Positions 45,753 to 54,114 of a stretch of DNA of 64,000 bases are shown in pieces; position 1 is the first letter of the stretch; each line of letters begins with the position of its first letter. The notes beneath the pieces were generated by a model. That model searched no databases and was not told where the DNA came from. It saw nothing but the letters and a program-made list of their open reading frames with translations. Origin of the DNA: Haloplanus sp. CK5-1 (GTDB taxonomy: Archaea; Halobacteriota; Halobacteria; Halobacteriales; Haloferacaceae); assembly GCF_037201915.1 (NCBI RefSeq), contig NZ_CP147505.1, forward strand, positions 992,001 to 1,056,000. Reading direction: 5' to 3'. The translations under genes and the position numbers were made by a program.

Positions 45753-47672
45753 ATGCGATCGACCGACACGCGACGGTGGCAGTTCGTTACGGTTGCGTGC
45801 GTGGCGTTCCTGCTCGTCGCGTCCGTCGGATCGTTCGTCGTCGACCTCGGATCGGCTCGTCCCGATCCGGTGGCGTACGACGAGACGGTGAAACTTGGCC
45901 TCTCGGCGGAGGTCGAACAGACGGCCGAGCACGCCGGGGCGTCGATTCCCCGAGTCGAGGTGTTCTACTCGCAGTACGAGTACGTGGTCGGCTACACCGG
46001 CGTCGGGCAGGCCATCGCGGCGCTCGACGACCCCGGCCGGGAACGACAGTTCGGCTACCCCCTCGCCGTCTACGCGTCGGACTACGCCGGGCGCTCGCCA
46101 CGCTGTGTGGGTGGCACGCTCGTCACGGCGACGAACCCCGACTGGGCACCGGTGACCGAGATGCGGTTCGTGATCGGGAGCGACGCCCGGGTCGCCGGCG
46201 ATCAGGTGGTCGTTCCGTTCTCGTCGTCGTCCGACGCGGCCGACTTCGCCGCGGACTGTGGCGGACGGATCGTCGACTGGGACGGCCTCCGCCGAGACCC
46301 GCCGTCGGTGACCGGAGCAACCGACGTGGCGTCCGCGGTCGACGACCGACGGGACGCCGCGGACCGACGGACTGCGACGGCGCGAAGGCTCCTCGACCGC
46401 GAGGTGTCGGTCGTCGTCGGACGCGACGCGCCGACGATTCGGGCTGCGGTCCGTACGGCACCACCCGACACGACCGTCGTCGTCCCGCCCGGAACCTACG
46501 CGGAACGCGTCGTGGTGAACCGATCGATCACGCTCCGAGGCGAGGGGGCGACGCTCTCCGGTGGCGGGAACGGGACTGTCGTCGACGTCCGCGCGGACGA
46601 CGTGGCCGTCACCGGCTTCACGATTCGGGGTGTCGGTAACGCGACCCGCTCGGCCGACGGGAGCGGCGACGGGAGCGGCGACTGGGACGCACAGATCCAG
46701 CGTGGCTACGGCGGCGGCGACGCCGGCGTCGTCGCGAGGAACGTCTCGGGGGTGTACGTTCGGAACGTGACCGTCCACACGCCGGCAAACGGCGTGTTGC
46801 TCCGACGGACTCCGGGTACGGTCGTCGAGGGAGTGGCCGTGAACGGGACGGCGGAGTGGGCTGACGGCTTCATGGGCGTCATCGCGATGAACGCGCCCGT
46901 CGTGGTGCAGGACTCGGTGATCGATGGGGGTCGCGACGGCGTCTACCTCCACCGTGCGGGCGGCACCGTCGTCCGGAACAACACGTTCCGCGGACAGCGC
47001 TTCGGCGTCCACCTCATGTACACCTCCGACACGCTGGTCGCGGACAACGTGGCCCGTGGCCAGGTGTCGAGTGGCCTGGTGGTGATGACCCGCCCGTCCG
47101 GGAACGCCATCGTCGGCAACGACGTGCGCCACGCCAACGGCGGTATCTTCGTCGGCGGCGCGCACAGTTACGTCGCGGACAACGTGGTCGCCGACACCGA
47201 CAGGGGCCTCGTCTCGTATGCCACACAGACGACGTTCGAGCACAACGTCCTCTACGGCAACGGCGTCGGCTTCGCCGTCTCGACGGTCGTGCCGTCGAAC
47301 CGGGTCGTCGACAACGATTTCGTGGCGAACGACCGACACGCCACCGCCGGCGCGGGTGCACTCCGGTTGTTCACCCACGAGGGGCGTGGCAACTACTGGG
47401 AGGGGGCCTACGACCCGACACCCGGCGACGGACCGACGCTCGACCGGGCGTACGCGCCGACTGATCCGATCGACCGCCGACTCCACCGAACCGACGCGGC
47501 GGTGACGCTTCGCTCCGCCCCGACCGTCCGGGCGATCCGGTCGTTCCGCGGGACTACGCCCGGTTTCCGCCGGGGGAGCATCGTCGACACCGCACCGCTC
47601 GCCCGTCCGGCGAACCCGGCGACCCTCGCTCGTGTCCGTAACGAAACCGGGACGGGGGGTGACCGATCGTGA
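45753..47672 (+). CDS. nosD: NosD, N2O reductase maturation protein, with N-terminal NosL-like domain
   Basis: A 639-residue exported protein. An N-terminal hydrophobic segment (VTVACVAFLLVASVGSFVV) acts as signal or anchor. Residues about 60-185 resemble NosL (SQYEYVVGYTGVG, FGYPLAVYASDYAG, VVVPFSSSSDAADFAADCGG) but lack its copper CxxC-G-M motif. From about 220 on is the right-handed beta-helix of NosD/CASH type (APTIRAAVRTAPPDTTVVVP, NRSITLRGEGATLSGGGNG, many N/D-x-V-x-G-N turns). NosD works with the NosFY transporter in supplying sulfur for the CuZ centre of nitrous-oxide reductase. It overlaps nosF (GTGA) at the 3' end. Confidence 0.92.
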   Translation: MRSTDTRRWQFVTVACVAFLLVASVGSFVVDLGSARPDPVAYDETVKLGLSAEVEQTAEHAGASIPRVEVFYSQYEYVVGYTGVGQAIAALDDPGRERQFGYPLAVYASDYAGRSPRCVGGTLVTATNPDWAPVTEMRFVIGSDARVAGDQVVVPFSSSSDAADFAADCGGRIVDWDGLRRDPPSVTGATDVASAVDDRRDAADRRTATARRLLDREVSVVVGRDAPTIRAAVRTAPPDTTVVVPPGTYAERVVVNRSITLRGEGATLSGGGNGTVVDVRADDVAVTGFTIRGVGNATRSADGSGDGSGDWDAQIQRGYGGGDAGVVARNVSGVYVRNVTVHTPANGVLLRRTPGTVVEGVAVNGTAEWADGFMGVIAMNAPVVVQDSVIDGGRDGVYLHRAGGTVVRNNTFRGQRFGVHLMYTSDTLVADNVARGQVSSGLVVMTRPSGNAIVGNDVRHANGGIFVGGAHSYVADNVVADTDRGLVSYATQTTFEHNVLYGNGVGFAVSTVVPSNRVVDNDFVANDRHATAGAGALRLFTHEGRGNYWEGAYDPTPGDGPTLDRAYAPTDPIDRRLHRTDAAVTLRSAPTVRAIRSFRGTTPGFRRGSIVDTAPLARPANPATLARVRNETGTGGDRS

Positions 47673-48394
47673 CCGGCAAGACGTTTCTCCGCGTGACGGA
47701 CGTGACCCGGCGCTTCGGCGACGTGACCGCGCTCTCGGACGTCTCGGTCGACGTCGCGCGGGGAGAGGTCGTCGCGCTCGTCGGGCCGAACGGCTCCGGG
47801 AAGACGACGCTGCTGCGCGTGCTCGCGGGGTTGCTCGATCCGACCGAGGGCGCCGTCGGGTACGAAGGACCGTCGGCGGTCCGTCCCATCGGCTACCTGC
47901 CACAGGAACCGACGTTCCGCCCCGGGTTCACCGCGCTGGAGACCGCGCGGTTCTACGCCCGTCTCGTCGGCGCCGATCCGGTCGCCCTGCTGGACCGGGT
48001 CGGCCTCGAGGCCGTCGCGGACCGCCGGGTCGAAGCGCTGTCGGGCGGGATGACGAGGTTGCTCGGCATCGCACAGGCGCTGACGGGCGATCCGCCCGTC
48101 CTCGCCCTCGACGAACCCGCGAGCGGTCTCGACCCGTCGATGAGCCGACTGGTGTTCGACGTCGTCGAGACGCTCGGCGACGAGGGCCACGCCGTCGTCG
48201 TCACGTCGCACGACCTCCCGTTGGTCGAGCGATCGGCCGACCGGGTCGTCGTCCTCGATCGGGGGGCCGTCGTCGCGACTGGGACCCCGGCCGAACTCCG
48301 CGACCGGACCGGCGACTCGCTTCAGGACGCGTTCGCCTCGTTGGTCGGTGACGAGGACGGGATCACGGCGGTCCGAACTGAGGGGTCGGAGTGA
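47669..48394 (+). CDS. nosF: NosF, ABC transporter ATPase for N2O reductase maturation
   Basis: A 241-residue ABC ATPase. Walker A is GPNGSGKTT, Q-loop YLPQEPTFRPGF, signature LSGGMTRLLGIAQ, Walker B VLALDEPASGLD, H-loop VVVTSHDLPL. It powers the NosDFY complex at the membrane. GTG 47669 overlaps the nosD stop, and its own stop overlaps the nosY GTG, giving a fully coupled nosDFY operon. No nosZ is within the window. Confidence 0.94.
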   Translation: MTGKTFLRVTDVTRRFGDVTALSDVSVDVARGEVVALVGPNGSGKTTLLRVLAGLLDPTEGAVGYEGPSAVRPIGYLPQEPTFRPGFTALETARFYARLVGADPVALLDRVGLEAVADRRVEALSGGMTRLLGIAQALTGDPPVLALDEPASGLDPSMSRLVFDVVETLGDEGHAVVVTSHDLPLVERSADRVVVLDRGAVVATGTPAELRDRTGDSLQDAFASLVGDEDGITAVRTEGSE

Positions 48395-49209
48395 CGGGGG
48401 CGCTCGACGCGTTCTGGACGGTGTTCGTCCGGGAGGTCCGTGCGGCGTCGCGAACCCGAACCTACGCGTTGCTGGCGCTGGCGGTTACAGCCGTCGTCTT
48501 CGGCGTCGCCCGCGGGGGCAGTGGGCCGGCGGCCGGCTACGTTCCGACGGTGGTCGACCTCCTGCTCGTGGTCGAACTGCTCGTACCCGCCGTCGCCTTC
48601 GCCGTCGGGTACCGGGCCGTCAGCGACGACGCCGAACGGGGACGGCTCGAGGTACTCGACACTTATCCGCTTCCCGCGCCGTCCTACGTCGGCGGGGTGT
48701 ACGCCGGCCGGGCCGTCGTCCTGTTGGCTATCGTCTCGGCACCCCTCGCACTACTCGGACTCCACGTCGCGACGACGGCCGCCCCCGAGACGTCCGTCTT
48801 CGCCACCCACCGCGGCGTCGACTCGCCGATCCTGTTCGTCCGGTTCCTGGTTCTGACGGCCGCCTTCGCCCTCGTCTCGCTCGCGGCCGCCGTCGCGCTC
48901 TCGGCGCTCGCCGGCTCCCGGAGCCGAGCCATCGTTCTCGCCCTCGTGGGCCTCCTCGTGGTGATGGTCGGGGCCGACATCGCCGTCGTCGGCGCGCTGA
49001 TCGGCGGCGTCGGACCCGACCTCGACGCCCTCCTCGCTCTCTCGCCGACGAGCGCCTACCGTGGGCTGGTGTTCGAGTCGGTGCTGTACGTGGCGTTCGC
49101 CGACCGAAGCGCATTCGTCTCGGTTCCGGTCGCGACGGCGAGCCTCGTCGTCTGGTGGCTCGGATCGCTGTTCGTCGCTACTTTGGGCGTCCACACCCGG
49201 ACGGGCTGA
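48391..49209 (+). CDS. nosY: NosY, ABC permease for N2O reductase maturation
   Basis: A 272-residue membrane protein with six hydrophobic helices. It starts VFVREVRAASRTRTYALLAL, as in ABC-2 permeases of NosY type. The cytoplasmic segment AFAVGYRAVSDDAERGRLEV, followed by the PLPAPSYVGGVYAGRAVVLL helix, is characteristic. It is the membrane partner of NosF and NosD. The GTG start overlaps the nosF stop. It is convergent with the regulator gene 21 nt away. Confidence 0.92.
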   Translation: MTGALDAFWTVFVREVRAASRTRTYALLALAVTAVVFGVARGGSGPAAGYVPTVVDLLLVVELLVPAVAFAVGYRAVSDDAERGRLEVLDTYPLPAPSYVGGVYAGRAVVLLAIVSAPLALLGLHVATTAAPETSVFATHRGVDSPILFVRFLVLTAAFALVSLAAAVALSALAGSRSRAIVLALVGLLVVMVGADIAVVGALIGGVGPDLDALLALSPTSAYRGLVFESVLYVAFADRSAFVSVPVATASLVVWWLGSLFVATLGVHTRTG

Positions 49210-49229
49210 GCCGACGCCACCCGCGCCGC

Positions 49230-49760
49230 TCACTCCGTCGTCCCACCGTCGTCGTGGAGGCCGGTGTCGACGAGCCGCATGAACCGGTCGACGAGGCGGT
49301 CCGCGAGCGACGGCGTGACCGTCCGGAGTAACTCGAGGGTCTCCTCCGGGCGCGTGAGCCCCACCTCGACCTGCCCGCGGTCGCCGTAGGATCGCTCGAC
49401 GATGTCGGCGTCCTCTAGCGTGTCGACGTGCCACGAGACGGTGCTCCGTGCGATGTCGAGACGCTCCGCCAGCGTCGACGCCGACAGGTCGCCGTTCTCG
49501 AGCAACTCCGTCACGAGTTCGCGCGCCGTCTCGCGCCGGTATAGCGAAACCACCCGACGCTCCCACGCGTCGTACTCGGTGTCGAAGTAGTGGGTACGTC
49601 CCCGAATCCGCTCGGCGACGACGTCGTCGCGCCGCGCCAGACGGTGTAGGTGGTACTGGGCCTGTCCGGTCGCGATGTCGAGATTCCTGACGAGTTCGTT
49701 GAAGTGGACCCCCGGATTCGTCCGGACGTGGTCGCGGATCTGACGTCGCATCTCGCTCAT
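49230..49760 (-). CDS. Tandem winged-helix regulator beside the nos genes
   Basis: A 176-residue protein with two winged HTH domains in sequence: MRRQIRDHVRTNPGVHFNEL, VRNLDIATGQAQYHLHRLAR, and later ELVTELLENGDLSASTLAER, LDIARSTVSWHVDTLEDADI. The C-terminus is helical (ETLELLRTVTPSLADRLVDR). Similar double-HTH ArsR/MarR-like proteins are frequent in haloarchaea. Its place between nosDFY and nosL suggests it controls denitrification genes; no oxygen or NO sensor cysteines are seen, so the signal is unknown. The start is ATG 49760. Confidence 0.83.
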   Translation of the reverse strand: MSEMRRQIRDHVRTNPGVHFNELVRNLDIATGQAQYHLHRLARRDDVVAERIRGRTHYFDTEYDAWERRVVSLYRRETARELVTELLENGDLSASTLAERLDIARSTVSWHVDTLEDADIVERSYGDRGQVEVGLTRPEETLELLRTVTPSLADRLVDRFMRLVDTGLHDDGGTTE

Positions 49761-49821
49761 ACGAGGATGTAGCGCCGTAGTGACCGATCGTCTACCGCCG
49801 ATTCCCAGCTACTGGGAACGA

Positions 49822-50385
49822 CTACCCCCGCGCGACGAGTTCCCGAGAGATGGACTCCGCCTCGATGATCTCGCCACCGTACGTCGACGCGAACGCCTCC
49901 GCCGCGTCCGACTCGCCGAACGGTACGATAGCCGGTCCCATCGCTCCCTCGACGTCCGTGCCGGCCACCACGTCCAAGTCCTCGGTGACGGTGAACGGCT
50001 CCGCGGTCAGGTGTGCCGACAGGACGCGGGTGTCGCCCTCCTCCCGGACCGAGTAGTCGACGGTCGCGTAGTCGGTCAGGTAGGTCACCTGTGGCGTCCA
50101 GCCCCGATCGGCCCTCGCGAACCGGTGTCTGAAGGTACAGATCGTACTGCAAAAGCGGGCGGGCGGGTCGTGTCCGTCCGGCTCGTTCTCCCGGTAGTAG
50201 GTCTGTCCCACCGGTCCGGGCTGGCGGTCGATCACCATCCCACACTGGTCACAGCTTCCGCCGTCGGTCAACGAGATCGGGTCTGGATCTTCGGTCGAGC
50301 CCGCACAGCCGGCGAGCGCGATGGCGGCCGACGCCCCGACGACGACGCGACGGCGGGTCGTGACGAACTGCCGACGATCGGTCAT
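49822..50385 (-). CDS. nosL: NosL copper chaperone lipoprotein
   Basis: A 187-residue exported lipoprotein. The N-terminus has a twin-arginine-like RRRVVVGASAAIALAGC with lipobox Cys. The copper site CDQCGMVI is near residue 45-50, and NosL-fold segments follow (PARFCSTICTFRHRFARADR, VTYLTDYATVDYSV, GPAIVPFGESDAAEAFASTY, GGEIIEAESIS). NosL delivers Cu(I) to nitrous-oxide reductase outside the membrane. It is on the strand opposite nosDFY. ATG 50385 is selected; the frame is open further upstream without features. Confidence 0.93.
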   Translation of the reverse strand: MTDRRQFVTTRRRVVVGASAAIALAGCAGSTEDPDPISLTDGGSCDQCGMVIDRQPGPVGQTYYRENEPDGHDPPARFCSTICTFRHRFARADRGWTPQVTYLTDYATVDYSVREEGDTRVLSAHLTAEPFTVTEDLDVVAGTDVEGAMGPAIVPFGESDAAEAFASTYGGEIIEAESISRELVARG

Positions 50386-50442
50386 ACGTGTCGTTGTGCG
50401 GCACGCGACAAATCGTTCGTGGTGTACCCGTCGAAACACCGA

Positions 50443-50766
50443 TCACGCCGTCGTGTCGACGCCGTCGGTGACGACGTACGCGGCCGTCAGGATCACGACG
50501 GCGATGGCGAAGTCGGAGAGATGCTCGACGAGGTGGTGAGCGACCATAGGGACCGCTCCGAGGACGGTTCCGATCCCGACCAGTGACCGAACGACGAGGA
50601 GTCCGATAGCTCCCGCCAACAGCGTGTACGACCGCGATCCACGGCGTCTGGCCGCGACGACCGCGACGCCGAACAGCGCCACCGTTCCGGCCGTCGCGAG
50701 AGCGAGGACGACGAGCAACACGAGCGCTTCCCCGGTACCCAGCCAGTTTCCCATCGGAAGGGGCAT
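50443..50766 (-). CDS. Small three-helix haloarchaeal membrane protein
   Basis: A 107-residue protein with three hydrophobic helices (ALVLLVVLALATAGTVALFG, YTLLAGAIGLLVVRSLVGIG, LSDFAIAVVILTAAYVVTDG) and HH in MVAHHLVEHL between the last two. The His residues could bind metal, but this is speculative. ATG 50766 is chosen since a TATA-like element (minus strand acatattgaac, near 50792-50802) lies at leaderless distance. It is next to nosL on the same strand and may belong to the nos region. Confidence 0.6.
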   Translation of the reverse strand: MPLPMGNWLGTGEALVLLVVLALATAGTVALFGVAVVAARRRGSRSYTLLAGAIGLLVVRSLVGIGTVLGAVPMVAHHLVEHLSDFAIAVVILTAAYVVTDGVDTTA

Positions 50767-50843
50767 CCCGGTTCGTCCCTGTCTCCTCGTCCGTTCAATA
50801 TGTTGTGGCTCGGACCCACCCGGTGCCGGCCCCCGACGGTCGG

Positions 50844-51293
50844 TCACGGGAGCCGTCGCGCCACGTCGTCCCAGTGGCTCCCGATCCAGAACTCGGTTCC
50901 ACACCGCTCACACCGCCAGACCCTCGTCTCGGACGGGTCGGGGGCGTGATCGGGCGTCTCGGCCGTCGGATCGACCCGCTCCAGACGGCCGTTACAGCGG
51001 CCACACCGTCGTGGCCGGTCCGGGAGCGAGAGCCGAACGCCGGCCGCCCGGAGTTCCTCACACTGCGCCTCGACGTCCCGCGCCGTGAGGCGGATCGCCC
51101 CCTCGGTTCGGGCCGCGAGGTCCGCGTCGCGCGTGACGAGCGTCCGCCCCTCCCGGTCGGCCAGGGCGCGGACGGCGTCGTCGGCCTCGACGCCGCGGTC
51201 GAGCGCGTAGGCGGCGTCGTGACCACACATCCGGAGGTACGTCGCCAGTGTCCCGAGCATCGCGTCGAGGAGGAACCGCTCCCGGTCGGTCAT
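50844..51293 (-). CDS. Mut7-C RNase-domain (PIN-like) zinc-ribbon protein
   Basis: A 149-residue protein. The N-terminal PIN-like Mut7-C domain is recognisable by FLLDAMLGTLATYLRMCGHD, the DADLAAR block and LVTRDADLAARTE acidic residues. The C-terminal zinc ribbon holds CGRCNG and CERCGTEFW (two CxxC pairs). Such proteins are predicted ribonucleases. Its ATG overlaps the polX stop (ATGA), making it the last gene of a four-gene coupled operon. Biological substrate is unknown. Confidence 0.88.
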   Translation of the reverse strand: MTDRERFLLDAMLGTLATYLRMCGHDAAYALDRGVEADDAVRALADREGRTLVTRDADLAARTEGAIRLTARDVEAQCEELRAAGVRLSLPDRPRRCGRCNGRLERVDPTAETPDHAPDPSETRVWRCERCGTEFWIGSHWDDVARRLP

Positions 51294-53038
51294 CCGAGGA
51301 ACGACTGCAGCGCCCCCAGCGAGCGCGCGTTGACCACGTCGGCGGCTTCGGCCCACCCGCGACGCGCCGTGTGGACGCCGTAGCGCCGGAAGTCGAGTTC
51401 GTCGACGCTGTGGGCGTCGGTGTCGACGGCGATCGGTGCCCCGGCCTCGACCGCCACCCGGACCGCCTCGTCGTTCAGGTCGAGCCGGTGGGGGTTGGCG
51501 TTGACCTCGAGTGCGGTCCCCGCGTCGGCGGCGGCGGCCGCGAGGCGGTCGAGGTCCGGATCGAGTCCCGGTCGGTCGTTGATCAGTCGGCCGGTCGGGT
51601 GGCCGAGCACGTCCGTCTCGGGGTGTTCGACCGCGGCGACGAGGCGGTCGGTCGCAATCTCCCGATCCTGGCCGAGGCCGCTGTGTGGCGACGCGATCAC
51701 GATGTCGAGCGCGGCGAGGAGGTCGTCGTCGACGGAGAGGTCGCCCTCCGCGTCGACGTTGGCTTCGACACCGTGGAACACCGTGATGTCGGCGTCGGCG
51801 GCGGCCGCCTCGACCGCGTCCACCTGCTCGCGGAGCCGTTCGTCGTCGAGGCCGACGCCGCCGACCATCCCCGGGCCGGTGGCGTGGTCGGTGACCGCGA
51901 GGTAGTCGTCGCCCCGTTCGGCCGCCGCCGCGATCATCGTCTCGACCGACTCGGTCCCGTCGGACCACTCGGTGTGCGTGTGGAGGTCCCCCCGAAGGTC
52001 CGACTCGACCAGAGGATCGGGGAGTCGCCCCTCACGGGCGGCTTCGAGTTCACCTCGGTCCTCGCGCAGTTCCGGCGGGATCACGGGCAGGTCGAGGGCG
52101 TCGTACAGGTCGGCCTCCCGCTCTCCCCCGAGACGGCGACCGGCACGCTGGTCGGCGTCCGTCCCGTCGACCTCGCTCACGTCGAAGACGCCGTACTCGT
52201 TGATCTTCAGGTCGCGCTCGATGGCCAGGTTGCGGAGGTGGACGTTGTGAGCCTTGCTCCCCGTGAAGTACTGGAGGGCCGCGCCGAACTCGTCGGGGAC
52301 GACGACCCGGCAGTCGACCCGCATCCCCCGGGCGCGGACGCTCGCCTTCGTCGTCCCCGACTCGATGGTGTCGTCGACGGCCTCCCAGTCGAGGAAGGCG
52401 TCGACGGCCGCGGCCGCGTCGTCGCTCGCCACCAGTACGTCCACGTCGCCGATCGTCTCGCGCCACCGCCGGAGCGACCCGGCGACCTCGACGCGCGCGA
52501 CGGGGTCGGCGTCGCCGAGGTGGTCGAGGAGGACCTCCGCGACGGGACGGGTGTCGCCCAGCCGCTCTCGCTCCCGTGCCTGCCGCGCGAAGGCGACGTT
52601 CTCGAGGATGTTCGACTCGGTCGTCTCGCCGAACCCGGAGACCTCCCGAATCTCGCCGTCGCGGGCGGCCGCCTCCAGTTCGTCCAGCGTAGTGATCCCG
52701 AGTGCCTCGTACAGGCTCCCGACGGTCTTCGGGCCGACGCCCTCGACGCTCGTCAGCGCCGCCATGTCGACCGGAAGCTCCTCGCGGAGCTCCGCCAACT
52801 CTTCGATCTCCCCCGTCTCGACGTACTCGACGATCTTGGCCGCGAGCGCGTCGCCGACGCCGTCGATCCCCTCGACGGCTTCTTTCCCCTCGGCGACCAG
52901 TTCCTCGACCGGTGTCGGGTGGTCGCGGACGTTCTCGGCGGCGCGACGGTAACTGCGCGGTTTGTACTCGACGCCCGTCGCCGCCAGCAGGTCGGCCATC
53001 TCCTCGAACCGGGTGGCCACCTCGTCGTTGCGGTTCAC
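51290..53038 (-). CDS. polX: Family-X DNA polymerase with PHP domain
   Basis: A 582-residue repair polymerase. An N-terminal 8-kDa helix-hairpin-helix domain (YKPRSYRRAAENVRDHPTPV, GIDGVGDALAAKIVEYVETG, SVEGVGPKTVGSLYEALGI) is followed by the nucleotidyltransferase fold with VEVAGSLRRWRETIGDVDVL (G-S and D-x-D) and the third Asp in RVDCRVV. The C-terminal PHP domain carries metal ligands: DLHTHTEWSDG, TDHATGPGM, GVEANV, SPHSGL and DTDAHS. PHP-containing PolX enzymes combine gap filling with 3'-5' nuclease activity in base-excision repair. Overlaps on both sides (GTGA with DUF5788, ATGA with Mut7-C) show coupling. Confidence 0.96.
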   Translation of the reverse strand: MNRNDEVATRFEEMADLLAATGVEYKPRSYRRAAENVRDHPTPVEELVAEGKEAVEGIDGVGDALAAKIVEYVETGEIEELAELREELPVDMAALTSVEGVGPKTVGSLYEALGITTLDELEAAARDGEIREVSGFGETTESNILENVAFARQARERERLGDTRPVAEVLLDHLGDADPVARVEVAGSLRRWRETIGDVDVLVASDDAAAAVDAFLDWEAVDDTIESGTTKASVRARGMRVDCRVVVPDEFGAALQYFTGSKAHNVHLRNLAIERDLKINEYGVFDVSEVDGTDADQRAGRRLGGEREADLYDALDLPVIPPELREDRGELEAAREGRLPDPLVESDLRGDLHTHTEWSDGTESVETMIAAAAERGDDYLAVTDHATGPGMVGGVGLDDERLREQVDAVEAAAADADITVFHGVEANVDAEGDLSVDDDLLAALDIVIASPHSGLGQDREIATDRLVAAVEHPETDVLGHPTGRLINDRPGLDPDLDRLAAAAADAGTALEVNANPHRLDLNDEAVRVAVEAGAPIAVDTDAHSVDELDFRRYGVHTARRGWAEAADVVNARSLGALQSFLG

Positions 53039-53478
53039 GTCCGCCCCCGCGTGTTGTGGCTCGTGTCGTCGTGGCCAAGCGCCTTCCGGAGGAACTTCAT
53101 CCAGCGCTTGCGGTCTGCGGCCTCCTGTGCCTCGGCCTCGCGTTCGAGGTCGGTGGCGTCCAACCCTTCGAGGGCGTCGAGTGCGCGGTCGATGCCGATG
53201 ATGCTCTCGGCCAACCGCTCGCCTTCGTCGAAACTCACCGCCCCCTCCTCGATGCGTTCGAGCCGCTGGATGCGCTCGCGCCGGAGGTTCCGCTTCGCCC
53301 GCTCGACTCGGTCACGCTCGCCCGGCGGCACCGTCTCGCGGCGCTTGATCTCGAAGACGAACTCCTGGAGGTCCACCTCCTCCCCCTGGACCGCGATGGT
53401 CTCGGGGATCTCTGCCCCCACCGTCGCGGCCTCGCGCTCGACGCGTTCGAGGAGTTGTTTGCGCTCGAACTCTTTCAC
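53035..53478 (-). CDS. DUF5788-like conserved haloarchaeal protein
   Basis: A 147-residue, highly charged helical protein (KEFERKQLLERVEREAATVG, RDRVERAKRNLRRERIQRLE). The pattern EVDLQEFVFEIKRRETVPPG matches DUF5788 from memory. The GTG start overlaps the stop of the DUF21 gene; its stop overlaps the polX start. Its consistent linkage to polX hints at a DNA-related role, with no direct evidence. Confidence 0.8.
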   Translation of the reverse strand: MKEFERKQLLERVEREAATVGAEIPETIAVQGEEVDLQEFVFEIKRRETVPPGERDRVERAKRNLRRERIQRLERIEEGAVSFDEGERLAESIIGIDRALDALEGLDATDLEREAEAQEAADRKRWMKFLRKALGHDDTSHNTRGRT

Positions 53479-54005
53479 GACTCCCCGTTGGCGGGCAGCT
53501 CACTTCGCTCCTTCGCCGTCTCGGTGTACGGCTCCTCTATGTCCGGGTCGCCGCCGAGCGCGCTTCCGGCCTGTCGCGTGACGAGGTCGAAGACCGCGAC
53601 CACCGGAAAGAGGACGCGCTCGACGGGTCGGATCGGCCGGGCCGTCCGGAGCGACCACGCTTCGGCGTTGCCGAGACCGTACGACTTCGGCAGGATCTCG
53701 CCGAAGACGAGGACGACGCTGCTGGCGACGACGGTCGTCAGGAGGACGGCGGTGCCCTCGGCGAAGTGGTTCGCGAAGAGGACCGCGAGGATGCTGGAGA
53801 TGGCGACGTTGACGACGTTGTTACCGACGAGCAGCGTCACCAGCAGGCGGTGGGGATCCTCGCGGAGGTCGGCGACGATGCTCGCACGCCCGTCGCCGGC
53901 GGCCACGCGGCCGTCGAGCCACTCCGTCGAGAGCGAGAAGACCGCGATTTCGGTACTGGAGAAGAAGGCACTCGCCACCAGGAGCCCGACCAGTACGACG
54001 CTCAC
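53475..54005 (-). CDS. DUF21 (CNNM-type) membrane protein
   Basis: A 176-residue membrane protein with the DUF21/CNNM fold: helices VVLVGLLVASAFFSSTEIAV, LLVTLLVGNNVVNVAISSIL and AVLLTTVVASSVVLVFGEIL, with the family hallmarks FFSSTEIA and FGEILPKSYGL. CBS and CorC domains are absent. CNNM proteins handle Mg2+ or other divalent cations. The start is uncertain: no ATG is in frame; GTG 54005 is the best choice, though a GGAGGGG at about 54034-54040 is rather far upstream. It heads the operon DUF21 - DUF5788 - polX - Mut7-C and is divergent from the AglD-like gene. Confidence 0.8.
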   Translation of the reverse strand: MSVVLVGLLVASAFFSSTEIAVFSLSTEWLDGRVAAGDGRASIVADLREDPHRLLVTLLVGNNVVNVAISSILAVLFANHFAEGTAVLLTTVVASSVVLVFGEILPKSYGLGNAEAWSLRTARPIRPVERVLFPVVAVFDLVTRQAGSALGGDPDIEEPYTETAKERSELPANGES

Positions 54006-54114
54006 GGCCGTCGAATCCAGCGCGTTCGTGTGATCCCCTCCTCGCGGGTGCCCGAAAAATCCGGCGTGGGTCGAGACGGAACGTTCTTGAATACGGCCAG
54101 ACCATTCCCGGCAA

